NCBI GenBank assembly: GCA_020465985.1
Contig: JAANYP010000383.1
Coordinates: 132,755-196,754, forward strand
Direction of reading: 5' to 3'
DNA length: 64,000 bases
Source: Centrapalus pauciflorus
Lineage: Eukaryota; Streptophyta; Magnoliopsida; Asterales; Asteraceae
The position numbers and the translations under genes are program-made. Of the stretch, positions 58,247 to 64,000 are shown piece after piece (within the stretch, counting starts at the first letter, position 1; each line of letters starts with the position of its first letter). The notes under the pieces were generated by a model that worked only from the letters and a program-made list of their open reading frames with translations, was not told the origin of the DNA and did not search any database.

Positions 58247-60370
58247 AATTGACCTTAGTAGAATTTTTATTTCCTTTTATAGCAGTAGTCTTTCTTTCTT
58301 TTTTTAGTAAGTTAGTAACTTAGGTTAGTTTCCTTTTATAGTAAGTAAGTAGGATATTTTATTTTCTTGCTTTTATTTATGAAAAACAAAAGAAAAAAAA
58401 AAGAGAAAACCATAAAAATTCAAAAAAAAAAAAAGAGAATATTGGAAAAAGAGTTAAAGTCTTAGATGCATAGGTTCAAAGTGAAGAAAATTAGCACAGT
58501 CGTTACAAACTCTAAGTGTTTAGGCTTTCACACATAATACACCTAATATTTTAAGTGAAATACATTATCTAGTTTGATATGTTGGTAGGCATAATACATA
58601 TAGGGAGTCTCAAGGCTAATAAAATACTCAAGGAAAAGTCAAACGTGTCACTAACTTAGATGTATGACCAATCGGTCTTAATTTTTATGTTAGAGACATA
58701 CAGACTTTGATTATAAATGAGGCATGCAAACTTTCTGGGGATGTATAGCGACATCAGATACATCTTAAAAATGTAAAGAATAGAAAAATCATACTGAGTT
58801 GAGAGTCAAAAACAAGTAACTCTGTTGTACGTAAGTACAGACCTGTTGCCTCTGTTTTGATTCGGGTTAGCAAGATAAGATGCTTTGTTGTACGTCGGTA
58901 CAGACCTGTCACCGCTGTCTTGCTAGCTTTAAAAATAAACCTTAAGACAAACTAAGAGACTTTGTTGTATGTAAATACAGACCTGTGTCCGATGTTTGTC
59001 TTTTAAAGAAAGTTTGCAAATACCAAAAAGTTAGAATCATTGTGTGTATGCCTTGATCATAAAAGTATGTCTATGTCTGAGTCACGTAAGATAATTTCAT
59101 GATAAATAAAAAGGCCAAGGGATATTCCGAAATGTAACATGTTTAAATGGACAATAATACCAACAATCGGCTAGAAATGCATGGCACGTCAAACAATCAA
59201 AGGAATAAAAAATTCCTAAGTGTGAAAGTTTAAATACTTAAAGTGCGTATTTGCACCGCTATCTGATTGAACCTTTCTTTGACTATACTCGTCAAAAAAT
59301 ATTCTGTTAAGTTTTTTTTTGGTATAGGTTGTAAATTTTAAATAATGTAGTTTAGTCTAAGTTTAATTTTTGTTCAAAATTTTAACTTTAATTTAATTTA
59401 TTTTTATCTTAATTTTATTTTTATTTTTATTTTTATTTTATTTTATTTTTACTTAGGAAAAAGGTCAAAAATTACTGAGGTGCATTCCTAGTTGAATAAA
59501 ATAAACACTGCGTGAAAATCTTGTGCTTAGGGTAAAAGATTTGGCATAGTTTATTCCGTTACACGAAAAGGTTGAAAAAGTTGGAAAAGTTGAAATTTTT
59601 TCAAAGATTTTCGAAATTTTCAGACTAAATTCGAGTCTAAGCTAAATTCGAATATAAATTCGAATTTAGCAGGGCCTCGAGTTTGTCAGTAAACTCGAGA
59701 AAGGTATCAAACTCGAAGGTTGTTGGTATAAATAGGTCAACAGTGATGGTCATAAATCACCTACCTTCGATTTTGATCCTTCGAGTTTATCTGAGCGACT
59801 TCGAGTTTGCATTCGAGTTTATCGATTTTCGAGTTTCGCACTATTTGAAAACTTTTGTCCATTTATGTTCGATATTACCAACAAATCTAGGTAAAATCCA
59901 TAGTATTGTACAAGATTTAAGTGGTTTTAGACTTCATTTGAGCAAAAAATTAACAGATTTTGAAGTTTTATTGGTGGAAAGTTTGTTTTTCAAAATTACA
60001 AACTTTGAACCGGTGAAAAGTCAAATTGATTATAAATATCTTTGATTAGAACCTGTTAGGACTAATAGATGTGATTTTCTACGTCTACAAAGGTTAAAAT
60101 CTTGGACTATTGGAATTCATATGACCGACACATTCGAGTTTGTTCTTGTATACATTCGAGTTTGTCACTAAGCTCGAATATGTTATTAAACTCGAATGAG
60201 TATTTCGAATTTGTTGTTCGAATTTACTGTTCGAATTCGTCTTTATATTCGAATTATTTGATTAAAATTTAAATTAAACTTGTAGAAATTCATAAATGTT
60301 GGATTTTGTACTTATACAAGTTCAAAATAAAACAAATTTGAATTTAACCAAGTTTATTTCTTTTTAATAA
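58247..60370 (+). other. Non-coding pol-to-aORF spacer of element E
   Basis: No coding frame is supported. The spacer aligns in part with 1-1478 of element A. Three hairpins with 5-bp stems lie at 58826-58839, 58889-58902 and 58968-58981. A-, T- and ATTTT-rich runs occur at 58385-58440 and 59390-59460. TTCGAGTTT/AAACTCGAA/ATTCGAA words fill 59625-59840 and 60125-60260. Confidence 0.7.
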
Positions 60371-60402
60371 TTCTAATATCTTATATGCTGTATTGTGCAG
60401 AC
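60371..60402 (+). promoter_or_regulatory. Splice-acceptor-like signal before the aORF of element E
   Basis: TTCTAAT (60371-60377) as branch-like site, then TGCTGTATTGTGCAG ending at 60400 and the aORF ATG at 60403. Branch A to AG is about 24 nt. It aligns with the signal in element A. Confidence 0.55.
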
Positions 60403-63359
60403 ATGGCTGATAGAATTTTTGTTCCCAAGCATAACATGGTCATCTCTCCTGACCATGCTATTCCAGAGGCTCAAGCTTTCCGCCAGATGGTGGATTTTCT
60501 GATTGGATCAAGGATTGCGTATGCACTATCCCACAACATTCAAATAGTCATCCCTTACGTCCGTCAATTTTGGGATCACTTGCAAGTGGATTGTACTGTT
60601 ACTCCGACAGTACTAAGGACGAGGGTCGCTGGACACCCTCTGGTGTTTTCAGCCGATATGCTACGTCAAGTTTTGCAGCTTGGATATCAGGAAGAGGAGA
60701 ATGGGCCGATTGACTTCCCGTTATCAATCAGGCAGGTGGCTTTTGTGAGAATGGGGTATAGCCTGGACGTAACAAAGTCCTCTTACATGAAAAGTGGGCT
60801 TATCGGACAATGGCGATATTTGGCGCATGTCTTCATGGTATGTTTTGCTGCGAAGAAAGCTGGCTTCGACTACATTGTATCGAAGATTCAGTCCGGAATG
60901 ATAGCATTAGTGTACAATCAACGGTTTAGCTTCTCTGAGATGTTCTTTTCTGAGTTTGTTCACCAAATAACGGCTCCAGACAGAGAAAGATTTCTACTAT
61001 ATCCGCGATTTGTCATGATGCTGATCAGACATTTCCTGCCAAATTTGCCACAGCTGAACGAAATTCAAAGCGTTGCTGTCATAGACAAACGCATATTTGC
61101 AGATTGCTCAGCTCATAGAGGAAGACTGGCTAGGCCAGTGGAAGCACCCCTTTTTGGTGCTGTAATCAGTCCTGATTTTGTAGTCCCTGAAGGTGCCAAC
61201 TGGGCAGGGGATGTGCAGATTCCGCAGCAACAACAACAGCAACCACAGCAATAGCAACATCAACTACAGCAACAGCGACCGCAGCAACCAAGGCCTCAAC
61301 AGCAGAGAAGGAGACAAAGACCATCCTCGAGACAAATTCAGGCTGATAGGCCTTCTACAAGCCAAGCTCAAGAGCCGGAAGAGGCTGGTCCTTCTAGTGC
61401 ACCATCTGTATCTGATCCGACAATTCAATCGTTGGAAGAGATTTGGGCAGCCGGTCCGAATGCTAATGAGGAAATCACTGCTGAACTCGTTGGAGATCTA
61501 TTGGAGCCTCCAGAAGGATAAGTTTATGTTTTTAAACAAATAGATGGCTCTCAACCTGAGCTAGAAGGCGAAGCCGTTTCCTCTTCTGATTCCGAAGAAA
61601 CTGAGGAGATTGAGGTTGAGGCCCCAGATACTGTAACTGCAGATCCGTCTATTTAAATAGGGACATATGGATCACGATTAGTTGTGATTGATGAATAGGT
61701 TAAAAGGAAAAGAGCTTCAGGGGAGTCAGATGACTCAGATTATGAAGAAGAGGAGGTAGTACCTTTGGTACATCGACAAAGGGCCAAAAGGCATAGGTTT
61801 ATGCAGGGAGCTTCTTCTGCCTCTGCTTCCGAGCCTGAGATTCCATCCGCTCAACCATCTGTTCAACCACCAATCAGGCCGTCACCAATCACATCAATTC
61901 CATCCACTTCATCCACCTTTACCGACAACCAGCGTTTCTTAGAGCTGCGAAGCAAGGTAGACTTCCAGACAGTCCAAATATTTCAACTCACAAAAGCAGT
62001 CAGCGAGCTTCAGGAGCATAATGCAAAGATTGATCAAGAAAATCTTGAATTGAAGACATTTGTCGCTGATCAGGCTGCTGAGATTAGAACTATGAGGTCC
62101 CTCCTCGAGCAGCTAATGAAAAATCTTAAGGCTCAGGGGGAGACGAGTTGTGAAGACAGTGAGGAGCCTCGCAGGGGAAATGATGACGAAGATGAAGGCG
62201 ATGATCCCAATGCACAGAAAGAGAATGAGCCAGTAGATTTTCCTGCTGCTCTGTATGCTGAAACTCAGGGGGAGCCGAGTCAAGGTAGATCAGAAAGAGG
62301 AGAAGAAAGCTCCTCAAAGATTACAGAGAGTGAAGTGCACGAAATGATTGAAGCATTAATGGATATCGATGAAGACCCTCTAGATTTTGGTTTTGATTTT
62401 GAAGATGAAATTGAAGATCTGGAAGAGGGTGAGTTCGTGCCTGAAGATATAGCTGACTGGAAGTCTGATGATGAGATTTGTGTTGATGAGGATGATGAGG
62501 TGAATGAGATCATTGTTCAACAAAACCCTATCACAGATACATACGTGACAGAAGGAGATAGTGTGATTGACATAGAATTAGTAAAAGCTGCTTTAAATGC
62601 TGAATCATCAATTGAAGAGCCTGCCAGAGAGCTTACAAACGAAGAAAAAAGGAAGCTGTGGTTCAGGGCAGAGAAAAAGGAGTTAGAGCTGAAGAACAAG
62701 ATACGAGTGCCGGGTGCTGGAGAGCTATCGGGAAATATTTTAAGCTGGTTCTTTGATCGAGAATTGAAGCTATTCATTATCAAACGAAAGGATGGCCTCC
62801 AGTATCTCAGAGAAGTCTGAAAACCTTCAACTCCTTGCCAAAAATTGAAATAAAAGCGTTAGCATGGAAGGAGCTTATTAATATCGGCGACGACCCTTAT
62901 GCTGAAGTAATAGCTAAAATCATTAGAAAAGAAGGGAGGTCGAGGAAATTTGAGAGGCTCAATCCAAGGGTTGGTAAACGAGTGATGGACAATACTTGAA
63001 TTGACCCTCTAACTGGTAGACCGTGGATGAAAATTCAATATAAACCAGTTAGATGTCTGAAGAAAGTTCCTCTCAAGCCAATGCCACAAAACGTTTTGAA
63101 AAATCTCAATTGGTGGTATGTGGAAAGTGAAACAGGTGAAGCAGTAATGGAGGACTTTGAAGAAAAAGTAATTCTTAGAGTGTACGGTCCGCTGCACCTA
63201 GTTAATCTATCCAAAGATGACATGCAAGTGCTCTACAATCATCAAATCTCAAGGGATGCACATACGGAGTATGAGGCTAGAGAGTATCAGAATGTAATTA
63301 AAGTATGTGTTGAGAAAGGATTGTATGCTGGCAGCAGTTTAAATAAACAAAGTACTTAA
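60403..63359 (+). pseudogene. Additional ORF (aORF) of Copia element E, most complete copy
   Basis: About 980 codons; unknown function, no family recognised. The N-terminal domain (codons 1-285, uninterrupted) contains YVRQFWDHLQVDC, DFPLSIRQVAF, GQWRYLAHVFMVCFA and RFLLYPRFVMMLIRHFL. A Gln-rich tract follows (61216-61300) with a stop at 61252. A Ser/Glu/Pro-rich linker has stops at 61519, 61654 and 61696. The coiled coil (about 61925-62125; VSELQEHNAKIDQENLELKT) is followed by acidic sequence (62160-62520; DLEEGEFVPEDIADWKSDDE). The C-terminal domain (62630 onward; LSWFFDRELKLFIIKRKDGL) has a frameshift near 62810 and a stop at 62997, and ends YAGSSLNKQST at 63359. No signal peptide or membrane helix is visible, unlike an envelope protein. 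Intact length equals several other copies, suggesting selection until recently. Confidence 0.8.
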
Positions 63360-63390
63360 ACAAAATGTAAATAGTTAGAAGCTATCGTCA

Positions 63391-64000
63391 AGGGGGAGTC
63401 TGTTGGTACACCCTGTGTGACGATAGCATTCTAAGTGAATTAGCATTTTAGTTCAAGTGATATTGCAAAGTATTGAATATTAACGAATGTTTGATATATG
63501 TGTTTATATATGTTTGATAGTTATTGATTGTATGTTTGAACTTGATGTAATGAATTACAAGAAGTTCAAACATAAAGTTCAAAGATAAATTCAAACATAA
63601 GTTAAATCATAAGTTCAAGTATAAGTTTAATATGTGAAATTCGAATTTAGAATAAATTCGAATTCATCATTAAATGACATTCGAATTTATAGTAAATTCG
63701 AATGTGCACTGTAAGGCAGATTCGAGAGTGTCAAGAGGACAAACTCGAATGGGCCTTGGGCCTGATTCGAGTTTGGCCCATGACAAACTCGAATGAGCCT
63801 CTATAATTAGGGATTAACTCGAACCATTAGTAGACTTTTGCATAATTCGTGTGAGTAATTAGCAAAAGGCGATCTCGAGTTTATCAGCTGATAGTGTGTT
63901 AGTTCGGAGATAATCATCTCGTAGATGCGTTTGTCGTCGACCGCACAGCGTTGTGGTAGTCTTCGTGTTTCGTGTGAGTGTTATATCCGTCAAGCCGCTA
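63391..64000 (+). repeat. PPT and 3' LTR of element E (incomplete)
   Basis: The polypurine tract AGGGGGAGTC is at 63391-63400. The LTR starts TGTTGGTACACC at 63401 and matches 50897-51496 to the end of the window; about 65 bp are outside. Confidence 0.95.

Larger units (their letters stand above)
50897..64000 (+). mobile_element. Copia element E (SIRE-like), 3' LTR running off the window
   Basis: 5' LTR 50897-51561, PBS TGGTATCAGAGCC at 51564, TTCGA-rich leader to 52204, gag 52205-55092, pol 55114-58246, a 2.15-kb spacer, aORF 60403-63359, PPT 63391-63400 and 3' LTR from 63401. The visible 600 bp of 3' LTR differ from the 5' LTR at roughly 20 positions by eye. The probable left TSD is aagtg (50892-50896); its right copy should lie near 64066-64070. 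Same family as element A. Many stops and one RT deletion make it defective. Confidence 0.92.

Noticed and set aside
60403..63359. aORF as a retrovirus-like envelope protein
   Set aside because: No signal peptide, membrane helix or cleavage site is visible in any of the copies; position after pol alone is not enough.

Overview
This is plant nuclear DNA made almost entirely of transposable elements. The window is AT-rich, has long (TA)n and (GA)n microsatellites, and carries nested LTR retrotransposons primed by initiator tRNA-Met (TGGTATCAGAGC sites), two MITEs and one SINE. The large Copia elements have a long extra ORF after pol (SIRE/Maximus-like) and the Gypsy element is a Tekay-like chromovirus. 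That fits a eudicot, possibly an asterid such as Asteraceae (low confidence). I see no intact host gene, rRNA, tRNA or CRISPR array, and every transposon gene is broken by stops or frameshifts.

Layout. 1-4016: 3' part of Copia element A (spacer, extra ORF, polypurine tract, 3' LTR). 4017-9251: gene-free sequence with an LTR-like segment, an iterated TCTATGTAGA region, and a MITE set between two (TA)n tracts. 9252-29309: Gypsy element B on the + strand. Its 5' LTR was split by Copia element C on the - strand (10647-23593, TSD taact), and C was in turn split by a large non-autonomous element F (12492-19344, TSD gctta). 29310-30300: gene-free, with a 151-bp tandem duplication. 30301-40962: complete Copia element D (+ strand, TSD ataca). 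40963-43779: repeats, including a SINE with a 10-bp TSD. 43780-50896: three broken minus-strand Copia pieces (G1, G2, H), an LTR-like block and a hAT-type MITE with an 8-bp TSD. 50897-64000: Copia element E (+ strand), a relative of A, whose 3' LTR runs off the window.

How the parts fit. In D and E, gag (two separate CCHC knuckles with a coiled-coil region between) and pol (protease, integrase, reverse transcriptase, RNase H) are followed by a spacer and a 1.9-3 kb additional ORF (aORF). The aORF is recognisable in five elements (A, C, D, E, H). Its parts are an N-terminal domain with QFW and YPRF motifs, a low-complexity linker, a coiled coil, an acidic stretch and a C-terminal domain. Element C has gag and aORF but no pol. 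Upstream of the aORF ATG in A, C and E lies a branch-point-like CTAAY followed 20-25 nt later by an AG. The same arrangement sits at the gag-pol stop codon in D and E, which suggests expression through spliced RNAs. Each element also has its own heavily repeated short motif in its non-coding parts: TTCGAAC in A, TTCGAGTTT/ATTCGAA in E, TTCGGATG/GATCCGAA in C, and CARRCTGYTAG in D. These two patterns, the shared aORF with splice-like signals and the element-private motif arrays, are the most interesting content.
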